From positions 62,001 to 126,000 of the forward strand of contig CAMAWH010000007.1 of the NCBI GenBank assembly GCA_945861635.1: a stretch of 64,000 bases of DNA, in the 5' to 3' direction. The notes under the pieces were generated by a model that was given only the letters and a program-made list of their open reading frames with translations, searched no databases and was not told the DNA's origin. Below, piece by piece: positions 27,207-36,198 of the stretch. The translations under genes and the position numbers were made by a program. Source of the DNA: Klebsiella pneumoniae. Its GTDB lineage: Bacteria; Myxococcota_A; UBA796; SXON01. The stretch's first letter is position 1, and the number at the start of each line of letters is the position of its first letter.

Positions 27207-28501
27207 TTGGTTTCCCCTTCTGGAAGCACGATGATTCGCGTTGCGCGCTCTTCCGTCAACCACGTTGCGACCGCGCGCGAGATGCCTTCTGGCGTCGCCT
27301 CGCGGAAGCGGGCCAGGTCCTTGGCCAGATAGTCGGGCGTGCCCGTGTACGCAGCATACCGATTGAGCTGCTCCGCGCGATCTCCGAGCGGCTGAAGTCC
27401 GGCGTAGAAAGCATAGCCATACCCGTTCTTGAGGCGCTCCATTTCGATGGGCGTCGGCGGCGTTTTTCCAAGCGCGTCCAACTCCGCCCGCACGATGCCG
27501 TCGATCTCCTCGACCGTGTGTCCATCCATCGGGATGGACTCGATCAGGAAAACGCCGCCATATTGGAGCGGATACTGCGTGACGCCGATCTCCTGAGCGA
27601 TACCGGTGACGACGAGCTTCCGATACAATCGAGACGACTCCCCCTCACTCAACAGGGAGGCCGCCAGCTGAAGTTCAGCGTCATCTGCCGCGAAATTCTG
27701 GGTGGAAGGCCACGCGATGTTGACCTGCGGGAACTGAACCTGATCGGTGATCTGTACGCGCTTTTTCGTCGGTGCCGTGACCGGCGCAGGGGCTTCCCGA
27801 GCGGGGAGTGGACGTGACGCCATCCAGCCAAAGCGCTGCTCAATCAACGGCTTGACCACGGCGGGATCGAAGTCCCCCGCCACCACCAGCGAAGCGTTGT
27901 TTGGAACGTACCAATTCGCAAAGAAGTCCTGAACATCGGTGACCGACGCCGCCTCCAGGTCCGCGTGGGAGCCGATCACCGAGTGAGCGTACGGGTGGCC
28001 CGGAGGGTACAGGGCGGTGACCAGCTCGATTTCAACCATGCCGTAGGGTTGGTCCTCATTGGATTGCCGGCGTTCATTCCGCACGACATCGCGCTGAAGG
28101 TCGAGTTTTTCCTTCGTCATGCCCCGGCCCAGAGCGTCCATCCGATCCGCTTCCATCCAGAGAAACGTCGGCAGCAAATTGGAGGGGCCGACATCGAAGT
28201 AGTTGGTCGCGTCTTCCATCGTCCACGCGTTGTTCCAGCCGCCCGCAGCCTCCATCACCTGATCGAAGCCACTTCCGGGGAGACGTTCCGTGCCCATGAA
28301 CATCAAGTGCTCAAACAGGTGCGCGAATCCGGAACGACCCGAAATTTCATCCTTTGAACCCACCTTGTACCAGACATCAACGACGACCTCCGGTAGCGAG
28401 TGGTCCACGTGCAGGACGACCTGCATGCCATTGGCGAGCTCGTACCGCTCAAACGGAAGATCCTGGGCAAACGCCGCAGAGGCGGAGAAGAGGAAAATCA
28501 T
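27203..28501 (-). CDS. M16 zinc metallopeptidase, catalytic subunit
   Basis: 432 residues. A short signal MIFLFSASAAFA precedes the mature protein. The inverted zinc motif HLFEH is at residues 60-64 within GFAHLFEHLMFMG, and the third ligand Glu is in RNERRQSNEDQPYG, about 76 residues later. The enzyme degrades peptides in the periplasm with the zinc-less partner encoded just downstream. It overlaps trxB by ATGA and the partner gene by GTGA, so the three form one operon. Confidence 0.9.
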   Translation of the reverse strand: MIFLFSASAAFAQDLPFERYELANGMQVVLHVDHSLPEVVVDVWYKVGSKDEISGRSGFAHLFEHLMFMGTERLPGSGFDQVMEAAGGWNNAWTMEDATNYFDVGPSNLLPTFLWMEADRMDALGRGMTKEKLDLQRDVVRNERRQSNEDQPYGMVEIELVTALYPPGHPYAHSVIGSHADLEAASVTDVQDFFANWYVPNNASLVVAGDFDPAVVKPLIEQRFGWMASRPLPAREAPAPVTAPTKKRVQITDQVQFPQVNIAWPSTQNFAADDAELQLAASLLSEGESSRLYRKLVVTGIAQEIGVTQYPLQYGGVFLIESIPMDGHTVEEIDGIVRAELDALGKTPPTPIEMERLKNGYGYAFYAGLQPLGDRAEQLNRYAAYTGTPDYLAKDLARFREATPEGISRAVATWLTEERATRIIVLPEGETK

Positions 28502-29427
28502 GCGTGCTGTTCCTCAAGCCAACGTTCACACTCGATGGCGGCGGCACAGCCAGTGCCAGCGGCCGTCACTGCTTGCCGGTAGTAGTGGTCCTGTGCGTCC
28601 CCACAGGCAAACACGCCAGGAATATTGGTGCGCGTACGCCCGGGAGTTGTGACGAGGTAGCCATTTTCGTCGTGATCGATCCACGGCGTGAACGGTGCCG
28701 TGTTCGGATCATGGCCGATGCCGAGGAACATGCCGCCAATCGGCTTTGTGTACGTCTCCCCCGTCTTGGAGTTGTGGATCCGGACGGCGTCCACCTTGGA
28801 TTCTCCGAGGACCTCCGTGATTGCGGAGTGCCACAGGATCTCGATCTTCGGGTTGCTCGCCGCCCGCTCCGCCATGATCTTCGAAGCACGAAGCTGATCG
28901 CGGCGGACAATCAGGTACACCTTGGACGCGAATTTCGTCAGGAAGGTCGCCTCTTCTACGGCCGTATCTCCACCGCCGACGACGACGAGTTCCACGCCCT
29001 TGTAGAAGAAGCCGTCACACGTTGCGCACGCGCTTACGCCGTACCCGCGAAGTCGCGTCTCGCTCTCCAGGCCGAGGTATTTGGCCGAGGCACCCGTGGC
29101 GATGATGACGGCGTCCGCCGCGTACTCTTCGTTGTTGGCCGTCACGACCTTGAACGGGCGCGCGGAAAAGTCACAGGTCACGGCCTCATCCATCACGAAG
29201 CGCGTGCCGAAGCGCTCCACCTGCGCGCGCATGCGGTCCATCAGCTCTGGACCCATGATCCCATCCGGAAAACCTGGATAGTTGTCAACGTCCGTCGTAA
29301 TCGTCAATTGCCCGCCCGCCTGCAGGCCGTCGAACACGAGCGGCGCAAGGTTCGCGCGGGAGGCGTACAGCGCCGCCGTGAGGCCGGCGGGGCCGGACCC
29401 GAAGATGAGGACGCGTTCGTGGGGCAC
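28498..29427 (-). CDS. trxB: Thioredoxin reductase
   Basis: 309 residues, normal length. The FAD motif is GSGPAGLTAALYASRA, the redox CxxC is CATCDG (about residue 135), the NADPH motif is VVGGGDTAVEEA, and the C-terminal FAD segment is GVFACGDAQD. It reduces thioredoxin with NADPH in the cytoplasm. It is the first gene of a three-gene run with two M16 peptidase genes, an unusual pairing with no obvious functional link. Confidence 0.94.
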   Translation of the reverse strand: MPHERVLIFGSGPAGLTAALYASRANLAPLVFDGLQAGGQLTITTDVDNYPGFPDGIMGPELMDRMRAQVERFGTRFVMDEAVTCDFSARPFKVVTANNEEYAADAVIIATGASAKYLGLESETRLRGYGVSACATCDGFFYKGVELVVVGGGDTAVEEATFLTKFASKVYLIVRRDQLRASKIMAERAASNPKIEILWHSAITEVLGESKVDAVRIHNSKTGETYTKPIGGMFLGIGHDPNTAPFTPWIDHDENGYLVTTPGRTRTNIPGVFACGDAQDHYYRQAVTAAGTGCAAAIECERWLEEQHA

Positions 29428-29495
29428 GGGTTTCCTGCGGGAAGGGCAGGGCGCTTAACACCATCGCCGGATAGAACCGCCGCCGAGGGCTACCG

Positions 29496-30302
29496 ATGCA
29501 ATTCCTCCTCCTCGCCCAAGCGCTTGGCGCCGCACCGGCTCCGATGGGCAGTGTTGGGGATGCCAGTGCTCTTCATCGCACGGATGTCGTGATTCCGTGG
29601 TCGCAGCTGGCATTTGAGCCGGCGCGTCCGGAGTCGCCGGCCATGGGGCCGGATCTACTCGCCGTGGGCTCCGGCGGCGTAACCGCGGTGTTCGACGCCG
29701 CCGACGATCGCGTCTCCGTGACCGGCGGAGCCGCATTCGCCGTCGGCCGCGCCGATGGGCTGGCGTTCGATACGGCCGGGCACATCGTCGTGTTGGATGA
29801 CGGCGCGCGAGAGGTGCGCGTGTATTCGGCGGGCGGGAGTCGCCTCGATCGCATGGCGCTGCCGGGGGTCGCACCCGCGGGTGGCACCCTCCTCGTGCAG
29901 GGGGAATCCATCGTCTCCGTTGATTTGTTTGGGAACGGGCATCCGCTTGCCATTGTCGCGCGTACGGGGATGCTGTCGCCGGTGGACGGGGTGGAGTTGC
30001 TCGCGCCGACACATCGGGTGACGCGAAACGGAGGGACGATTTCCGTCGATGGACGCGCCGTCGTCACGCGCACGGGCCGTGTTGGGGCGCGAAGCCTTGG
30101 TGGATGGCTGCTTGTCGAGGCGATGAACGAGGGCACCGTGACACGGGAGGCGTTCCGGCTCGCCAACGGTGCGTCGGTGACCCTGCCCGTGCGTGGGCGT
30201 CGGTACGCGCCGACGCTCGATGTCGTGAGTGCGCCCGACGACACGCTGGCGTGGATGGATCCGCGAGACGACGGCCTGCACGTCGTCACGGTGACCCCGT
30301 GA
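29496..30302 (+). CDS. Secreted propeller-like protein of unknown function
   Basis: 268 residues. A hydrophobic, uncharged N-terminus (MQFLLLAQALGAAPA) looks like a short signal peptide without a lipobox Cys. The body has blade-like segments (GLAFDTAGHIVVLDDGAREVRVYSAGG, LLVQGESIVSVDLFGNG) suggesting a small beta-propeller. The stop overlaps the next gene by GTGA, so the two are probably made together and may cooperate at the cell surface. I do not recognise the family. Confidence 0.7.
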   Translation: MQFLLLAQALGAAPAPMGSVGDASALHRTDVVIPWSQLAFEPARPESPAMGPDLLAVGSGGVTAVFDAADDRVSVTGGAAFAVGRADGLAFDTAGHIVVLDDGAREVRVYSAGGSRLDRMALPGVAPAGGTLLVQGESIVSVDLFGNGHPLAIVARTGMLSPVDGVELLAPTHRVTRNGGTISVDGRAVVTRTGRVGARSLGGWLLVEAMNEGTVTREAFRLANGASVTLPVRGRRYAPTLDVVSAPDDTLAWMDPRDDGLHVVTVTP

Positions 30303-31534
30303 TCGCGCTCCTCAGCCTCGCGTATGCCATACCTCGTGAGACAGTTCTCGATAATGCGGCATTGTACGCCACGCATGCGTGGACCTCCTCGTCGAACAAT
30401 CAGGAAGCGGCCTGCTCTGACGGCGACTACGAGAGTGACTATCCCCCTGGAAATTATCTAGGTCTTCCCTACGATTGGGGTGGTTACATGAGCCTCGCGG
30501 CGTTCGACGAGCAAATCGCGGACGGATATGGCGCCGGCAGTCATTCGTGGCACGGCATTCTCTCGTGCACGGCTGGCGTGGATTGCTCTGGTTTTATTTC
30601 TATGATCTGGGAGACGGGACACTACTCGACGTCGTCCTTTGGTTCCGGCCCGACCCACGTAATCTCGTACGACGCGTTGGAGCGCGGCGACGCGGTGAAC
30701 GATGCCGGCAGCCACGTGGTGCTCTACACCCATGAAACGGATGCAGGTTGGCCCGTCTTCTACGAGGCGTCCGGCGGTGCAAAGAAGGTCCGCTTGAACG
30801 CCAGTAGTGGCTGGTCCTACCTGGACGGGTACGAGCCGATCCGCTTCGACGACATCGAAGCCGGCCCGTCTACCGGCACAAGCGCTGCCCCGCGCGAGAT
30901 CGGCAGCTTTCCCTACAGTGACTTCCGCTGGACTGCGGGGGCGGCCTCCGACGTCATCGACCGCTACGACTGCGCGCCAGACACAGATGAGTCTGGCCCG
31001 GAGGTGCTCTACCACTTCGTCGCGGCGGCGCGCGGCCGGCTGACCGCCGTCGTAAGTGACGATGAGTCGACCGACGTCGATGTGCACGTGCTCTCCTCAC
31101 CGACGGGAGCGGGTTGTGTCGCTCGGGATGACGCATCGGTGGATGTCGAGGTCGGGCCGGGAAGTGTGTGGCTGGCGCTGGATACCTACGTTGGCGCCCA
31201 TGAATTTCCGGGCGCGTTCATCCTCACCGTGGACTTCGAGGAAGGGGGTGAGGTGGACAGTGACGGCGCGGACAGCGGTGCCGACGACGGTGAGGACAGT
31301 GGCACGGTGGACAGGCGCGGACGCGGCGGGCGGACCGCCAGAATCGATGGCGGAGAGCACGAGGCGTGCGGATGTGCAAGTGGGAACGCGGCGGGTGCGG
31401 TCGGCGCGGTCGGCGCGGTCGCGACGCTCCTGGTGCTCACGCGCCGTCGCGCTGGGGCCGCTTCGGGGGCCGCTTCGGGGGCCGCTTCGGGGGCCGCTTC
31501 GGGGGGCGCTTCGGGGGGCGTCAGGCGCCGGTGA
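30299..31534 (+). CDS. NlpC/P60-like surface protein with MYXO-CTERM-type tail
   Basis: 411 residues. The GTG start comes from the GTGA overlap; VIALLSLAYA looks like a short signal. A cysteine-peptidase-like core has GVDCSGFISMIWETG with the likely nucleophile Cys and AGSHVVLYTHE with the likely His, the NlpC/P60 pattern of peptidoglycan-cleaving enzymes. A beta-rich domain follows, then an Asp/Gly-rich linker, then EACGCASGN, a hydrophobic stretch and LTRRR, a MYXO-CTERM-like sorting signal. A 12-bp minisatellite then adds an Ala/Ser/Gly tail ending in RRR. Catalytic activity is inferred from two motifs. Confidence 0.75.
   Translation: MIALLSLAYAIPRETVLDNAALYATHAWTSSSNNQEAACSDGDYESDYPPGNYLGLPYDWGGYMSLAAFDEQIADGYGAGSHSWHGILSCTAGVDCSGFISMIWETGHYSTSSFGSGPTHVISYDALERGDAVNDAGSHVVLYTHETDAGWPVFYEASGGAKKVRLNASSGWSYLDGYEPIRFDDIEAGPSTGTSAAPREIGSFPYSDFRWTAGAASDVIDRYDCAPDTDESGPEVLYHFVAAARGRLTAVVSDDESTDVDVHVLSSPTGAGCVARDDASVDVEVGPGSVWLALDTYVGAHEFPGAFILTVDFEEGGEVDSDGADSGADDGEDSGTVDRRGRGGRTARIDGGEHEACGCASGNAAGAVGAVGAVATLLVLTRRRAGAASGAASGAASGAASGGASGGVRRR
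31457..31516 (+). repeat. 12-bp coding minisatellite
   Basis: Four perfect copies of GCCGCTTCGGGG (31457-31504) and a fifth with one change (31505-31516). The unit is a multiple of three, so copy-number change keeps the frame. It encodes the Ala-Ser-Gly tail of the MYXO-CTERM-type protein. Confidence 0.9.
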
Positions 31535-31551
31535 CGCGGGCCTGACGCACG

Positions 31552-32553
31552 ATGCCGACGCTCCGCCAACGGGTCGAAACCGAGGCCTACCGCCACGGAT
31601 TTGCGCGCGTGAGGTTCGCCGATGCATCGACGCTCGACATGACCCGATACGATGCCTTCCTTCAGGAAGGTCGTCATGCCAGCATGAACTGGCTAACGAC
31701 GGGCAGAGATGCCCGCGAACAAATCGGGCGCCTCCTTCCCGGCGCGAAGACCGTCGCCGTTCTGGAAATGGACTACGCGCAACGGGCGCCGCCTGACCCC
31801 GGCGGCCTCACCGGCCGCGTCGCAAGCTATGCGTGGGGGCGGGACTACCACAATATGGTCGGGAGGCGGTTGCGGAAGGTCCAGCGCGACCTGCAGCTCG
31901 CCGTGCCGGGGCTCCGCACGTACGTCGGCGTTGACAGTCGCCCGCTCTACGAGCGCGCGTGGGCCGACCGCGCCGGACTCGGGTACGCCGGGAAGAATGC
32001 TTGCCAGATCGTTCCGGGCGAAGGAAGCCTGTTTTTTCTGGGAGTCGTCGCGTTGTCGGAGTGGATCGAGCCAGACGTTCCGATGGGTGATCATTGTGGG
32101 CGTTGCAGTAGGTGTATTGACGCGTGCCCCACGCTGGCCATCATCGCTGACGGCACGATCGACGCGCGCCTGTGCATTTCCTACCTCACGATCGAGCATG
32201 ATGGTCCGATACCCGAGCACCTACGCGAGAAGATTGGCCGCTGGATCTTCGGCTGCGACGATTGCCAGACCGTCTGCCCGCATCAACGGGAAGGGCATAC
32301 CGGTGCCGCCGATTTTGCGCCTGTACATGCCTGGCTCGACCTCGTTGGCCTGCTCCAGATGAGCGATGCTGAGATGGCCGCCCATTTCCTGGGATCACCA
32401 ATCCGCAGGGCCGCCGGCGAGCGCCTCCGACGGAACGCCGCAATCGTGCTGGGAAATATCGGAGATGCGGGCGCTAAGCCGGCGCTGGAACGCGCTTGGA
32501 AGGTGGGCGGCGTTTCGGGCGAGGCTGCCGCCTGGTCGTTGCAACGGCTGTAG
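31552..32553 (+). CDS. queG: Epoxyqueuosine reductase
   Basis: 333 residues. The two ferredoxin-like 4Fe-4S motifs are CGRCSRCIDACP (about 183) and CDDCQTVCPHQ (about 234). The cobalamin-binding N-terminal part has RYDAFLQEGRHASMNWL, YAWGRDYHN and GVDSRPLYERAWADRAGLGYAGKN, all typical of QueG. A HEAT-like C-terminal segment follows. It reduces epoxyqueuosine to queuosine in the anticodon of certain tRNAs. No other que gene is in the window. Confidence 0.93.
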   Translation: MPTLRQRVETEAYRHGFARVRFADASTLDMTRYDAFLQEGRHASMNWLTTGRDAREQIGRLLPGAKTVAVLEMDYAQRAPPDPGGLTGRVASYAWGRDYHNMVGRRLRKVQRDLQLAVPGLRTYVGVDSRPLYERAWADRAGLGYAGKNACQIVPGEGSLFFLGVVALSEWIEPDVPMGDHCGRCSRCIDACPTLAIIADGTIDARLCISYLTIEHDGPIPEHLREKIGRWIFGCDDCQTVCPHQREGHTGAADFAPVHAWLDLVGLLQMSDAEMAAHFLGSPIRRAAGERLRRNAAIVLGNIGDAGAKPALERAWKVGGVSGEAAAWSLQRL

Positions 32554-32578
32554 GCGGACTCCCGCGACTTTGTCCCCG

Positions 32579-33235
32579 TCAGGCTTCCGCCGCGATCCCC
32601 GCGCTGCGAACCGCGATCAGCATCAGGATCGCTGCCTCGACGATCTCCGCCCGCCCAATCGGATCGTTGTCCGCGAGGAATGCTTGCCGCGCCTCCGCAT
32701 CCGCGAGAACAATGGGCGCGAGCCCTTCGGCAACGCGCATCGCCGGCATGCCGGTCAGCGCTTTTTGGACGGCACCCGCCCCCTCCGACATCCTCGCCAA
32801 AAGCGGCGCCATCAGCATCCGCACCCGATTTCCTACCGCTTCCAGTCGCGAGGGAATGTACGGCAGGTCGTCGAGGAGTTCGGCGTCCGCAATCCGATAT
32901 CCGCCAGGCCCGAGCACATCCCCGAGAAGGAGCACGCGTCCGAGCGGGTGGATGATCACGTTGAACCGCCCGTCGGGAAGCTCCTGATGCCCGCCGATGC
33001 GACCGACCGCTGTGTAGGGGTAGAGCGTCGGCTGACCGAGATGTTTGGACTCCTGCTCCCCGTGAATCTGGGGCACCGCCATCACGCCATCCACCGCCAA
33101 GACATCGCGGATCAGCTGCCGATACCGGTCTTCGAACACGTGAAGCGGCAACGCGGCGCCGGGCATGAGGACGATGCCAGGAAGGGGAAAGATGGGCAAG
33201 GCATGGCAGGCGTGGGCGAGCGCGTCGCGATCCAT
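32579..33235 (-). CDS. Lon N-terminal (substrate-binding) domain protein
   Basis: 218 residues from the ATG at 33235. The N-terminus has LPIFPLPGIVLMPGAALPLHVFEDRYRQLIRD (residues about 13-45), the LON-domain signature, and no AAA or protease domain follows. Such stand-alone proteins are widespread and may present substrates to proteases; their role is unclear. It is convergent with queG (25-base spacer) and divergent from the rhomboid gene (55 bases). Confidence 0.87.
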   Translation of the reverse strand: MDRDALAHACHALPIFPLPGIVLMPGAALPLHVFEDRYRQLIRDVLAVDGVMAVPQIHGEQESKHLGQPTLYPYTAVGRIGGHQELPDGRFNVIIHPLGRVLLLGDVLGPGGYRIADAELLDDLPYIPSRLEAVGNRVRMLMAPLLARMSEGAGAVQKALTGMPAMRVAEGLAPIVLADAEARQAFLADNDPIGRAEIVEAAILMLIAVRSAGIAAEA

Positions 33236-33290
33236 TGTTGCACTCCGAGACGGCCGGATAGAGCGCGCTCTCCAAAGGACATTAGACACC

Positions 33291-34940
33291 GTGCTGGTCC
33301 GCGTCCAACGCGAAGGGGGAGAACGAACGTTGGGACTCGATGAGTTCGAGCGCGACGTCATGGCCGGACGCATCGGTCCAGAAACCCCCATTGATCTGGA
33401 TGGACGCTGGGTTTCCGCCCGAGGTCACCCCCTTTGGATCCGCGTGCGAGCCTCGACGACGATGGCGCTCAAGGATGCATGGGACCTGCCCAGCGTCCCG
33501 TGGATGACGGCCATCCTTGTCGGCTTGATGATCCGCATCTTTTTGTGGGGAAACATCGCAACCGCGAGCCGCCAGTGGATCGAGGAAACGCTCCCGAAAA
33601 ATGCGGCGGCGATTGTCGAACGGGGCGAGAGTTGGCGCTTGCTGACCTACGCGCTGCTTCACGCGAATCTCGAACACATCCTCTCGAACCTGGTTTTTCT
33701 GGCCTACTGCGGCGTGCTCCTGGAGCGGCTCGTCGGGCCATGGGAGATCCTGATTCTTTTCTGCGGGAGTGCGATGGCGGGGAGCGCGCTGTCCGCCATC
33801 GTGTCGCCGGAGGTCGTCAGCGTCGGCGCTTCGGCGGGCGACTTCGGGTTTGCCGCCGCCGCCGTCGTGATGGGCTGGAGGTTTGCCGACCTACTTCCGA
33901 CGCGAGCGAAGCGGCAGTTCGGCGCGGCGCTCGGGTTCTACACGGTGGTCGTGCTCGTGACCAGCGCCGGCGCCAAGCAGGTCGACTCATGGGCGCACCT
34001 CGGCGGGCTCGTTGCCGGCGGCGCGATCGCCGCAACGTGGATGCCAAACATTACGACGCTGGTCGTCCGAAATCGTGGTGTGCGGTGGGCGTGGGCGGTG
34101 GCCCTCGTCGCGATCCTTTTCGCGATTCCCGCGGTCGGTCCACGCATGCTCCCCATGACGCCGGTAACCAAGGACGGGATCACGACCTCCTACCCCTCGT
34201 GGTGGACAATCGGGTGGACGGCCACAGGCATTCGCGGCTGGACATCGCCGCTGGGTGACGCAACCGTGGCGGTCCGGACCGAGCGAACGGCCCTGGCCGG
34301 TGACATCGATGATGCGCTGCAAAGTGAAATCACGCGATCGCGGGAGATCGATCCTGAGGCGAGGTCGAACAAAATCGGCCTTGATCGCGTGGAGATCCTG
34401 TTCACCGCGAAGGACGGGGGACACCGGAGCGTCACGCGGGCGTTTGTGCGCGGACGGTGGGCCCAAGCGGTCACGGTGGATGTTCCTGATGATTCGACGA
34501 GGCTTTTTCGGCGCCTCGACGTAGCGTTGGCCGACGCGGTATTCGACGTGCCCGACGCGCCAAAAAAGGCGTTGCTCGGCCAGTCCAGCTCAAGCTGGCG
34601 CGTTCGTGCCGAGGCGGCAGCGGTAGCAAACGACCTGGGGGACGAGCCGCTTTTTCGAAAAATATGGAGTAGCATCCTGGGCAGTACTCCCGCGAACCGA
34701 ACGGTTATCGAAGCACAACTGGGCGCCTGGAGCGACGCGAAGTGCGATGACACGGTCGCGCTTGCCGAGCAGTCGGTAGCAGATTTTCCAGGGGACAGGC
34801 GCATTTTAGCTGCCGCTGCGGAGGCACGGTTTGCCGTTGGAGATGGGGACCGTGCGCGGGCGATGATCGTGGGCGCCTTGTTGGAGGCACCGGGGGACCG
34901 GGCGCTGATGCGCGCCGCAAGGGTGATCGGAGCGCAGTAG
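33291..34940 (+). CDS. Rhomboid family intramembrane serine protease with N-terminal GYF-like domain
   Basis: 549 residues from the GTG at 33291, which has AAAGGA upstream and lies outside the divergent Lon-domain gene. The N-terminal 60 residues (VQREGGERTLGLDEFERDV, MAGRIGPETPID) resemble a GYF_2/DUF4339 module. Rhomboid core: HANLEHILSNLVFL (Asn about 133), the Ser in VGASAGDFGFA (about 180) and the His in SWAHLGGLVAG (about 235), with several membrane helices. A soluble C-terminal part of about 270 residues follows, including an Ala-rich helical end. It likely cleaves membrane proteins; substrates unknown. Confidence 0.85.
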   Translation: MLVRVQREGGERTLGLDEFERDVMAGRIGPETPIDLDGRWVSARGHPLWIRVRASTTMALKDAWDLPSVPWMTAILVGLMIRIFLWGNIATASRQWIEETLPKNAAAIVERGESWRLLTYALLHANLEHILSNLVFLAYCGVLLERLVGPWEILILFCGSAMAGSALSAIVSPEVVSVGASAGDFGFAAAAVVMGWRFADLLPTRAKRQFGAALGFYTVVVLVTSAGAKQVDSWAHLGGLVAGGAIAATWMPNITTLVVRNRGVRWAWAVALVAILFAIPAVGPRMLPMTPVTKDGITTSYPSWWTIGWTATGIRGWTSPLGDATVAVRTERTALAGDIDDALQSEITRSREIDPEARSNKIGLDRVEILFTAKDGGHRSVTRAFVRGRWAQAVTVDVPDDSTRLFRRLDVALADAVFDVPDAPKKALLGQSSSSWRVRAEAAAVANDLGDEPLFRKIWSSILGSTPANRTVIEAQLGAWSDAKCDDTVALAEQSVADFPGDRRILAAAAEARFAVGDGDRARAMIVGALLEAPGDRALMRAARVIGAQ

Positions 34941-34952
34941 GCGGACTCCCCG

Positions 34953-36197
34953 TTACCGAGGCAGCCGCAACGTAAACGCGCTCCCACCGCCCGGCGCCGA
35001 CGTGAAGAAAATCTCCGCCCCCATCGCCAAGCACAGATGTTTGACCAGCGCCAACCCGAGACCTGTCCCCCCTGCGTCGCGACTACGACCTGCATCGACC
35101 CTGTAGAAACGCTCGAAGATGCGGGCATGATGGGCCGGATCGATGCCCACGCCATCGTCAATCACCGAAACATCGACCGTTTCCCCCGAGGGCGTGACGA
35201 CGACGCGCACGTGCCCGCCCGACGACGTGTATTTGATGGCATTGTCGACAAGATTGGCGAGCGCATGCTCAAACGCGTCGGCATTGATGCACGCTTCGAC
35301 TGCGTGCGCGCAGCTGACCGACAGGGCAATCTCGCGGGCCGTGGCGTTGGCTGCGAGCCGGCCCACAACATCCTCGACGATCGGCAAGAGCACATCGCGT
35401 TCCGTCGGCAGGTCTGCGCCGCGCGCTTCGATCTTCGACAGGTGGAGCACGTCGTCCGCAAGGCGATGCAAGCGCTTGGCGTTGCGAGCGATCGCCTCCA
35501 GCATTGGCCGCGTGTGGGGCGGTAGATCCTCATCGAGGAGCGACTCGGAGTACCCCACCAGCGTTGTGATCGGCGTCCGCAGTTCGTGGCTGACGTTTGC
35601 CACAAAATCTGTTCGCGCCCGCTCGGCGACGCGCACTGACGTGATGTCGAGGATGACGCCGAGAGTACCGCCGCCGTCCGCGAGCGGAAGACCGCGCAAC
35701 AACAGCTCGCGGGCCCCGGCACGCGCGCCGCGCTCGGCCACGGCGCGCGTGCCAGCCGCCTCCTCCAGCACCTCGATGAACTCGGGAACGGGAATCACCC
35801 CGGCCGCAAGCTGGCCCACGGGATCGCCGTGCCACGGAAGGAGCTTTCGCGCTGCCGGATTCATCGTTCGGATGCGGCCCGCGCCATCCACCACCACCAG
35901 TCCGTTCGGTGTCTCGCGCACCATCGCCTGTTCGAACGCGCGCGCCGGGTGGGCGCCCAATTTCTCGTTACGAATGACGTCGGCAAGGGCGTTGATGACG
36001 CGCGCAAGCTCGCCCGCGACGCCGGGCATCAATGGCGCGTACAGGTGGCTTTCGCCGCCGGCAACCAGCTTCCCGACCCGCGCAACGGCATTCAGCGCCT
36101 GCTGCTGACGACGTAGCGTCTGCCAAAGCGCAAGCGCGAGCGCGGATGTCAACAGCACCGCCCCAGCGAGCACGCCCACCGCGGAAACCTCGGTCAC
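34953..36197 (-). CDS. Sensor histidine kinase, PhoR-like
   Basis: 414 residues from the GTG at 36197, one base after the response regulator stop. One N-terminal membrane helix (about 5-25), a linker, a PAS-like domain (ETPNGLVVVDGAGRIRTMNPAARKLL), the dimerisation and phosphoacceptor site NVSHELRTPITTLVGYSESL (His about 202), and an ATPase domain with NLVDNAIKY, DDGVGI, and GGTGLGLALVKHL. There is no large periplasmic sensor domain, as in PhoR. It is the partner of the adjacent regulator; the phosphate link is family-based inference. Confidence 0.9.
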   Translation of the reverse strand: MTEVSAVGVLAGAVLLTSALALALWQTLRRQQQALNAVARVGKLVAGGESHLYAPLMPGVAGELARVINALADVIRNEKLGAHPARAFEQAMVRETPNGLVVVDGAGRIRTMNPAARKLLPWHGDPVGQLAAGVIPVPEFIEVLEEAAGTRAVAERGARAGARELLLRGLPLADGGGTLGVILDITSVRVAERARTDFVANVSHELRTPITTLVGYSESLLDEDLPPHTRPMLEAIARNAKRLHRLADDVLHLSKIEARGADLPTERDVLLPIVEDVVGRLAANATAREIALSVSCAHAVEACINADAFEHALANLVDNAIKYTSSGGHVRVVVTPSGETVDVSVIDDGVGIDPAHHARIFERFYRVDAGRSRDAGGTGLGLALVKHLCLAMGAEIFFTSAPGGGSAFTLRLPR

Positions 36198-36198
36198 C

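Noticed and set aside
31457-31516. 12-bp direct repeats as a possible CRISPR or origin iteron
   Set aside because: Units are contiguous with no spacers, lie inside a coding frame and encode a low-complexity tail.
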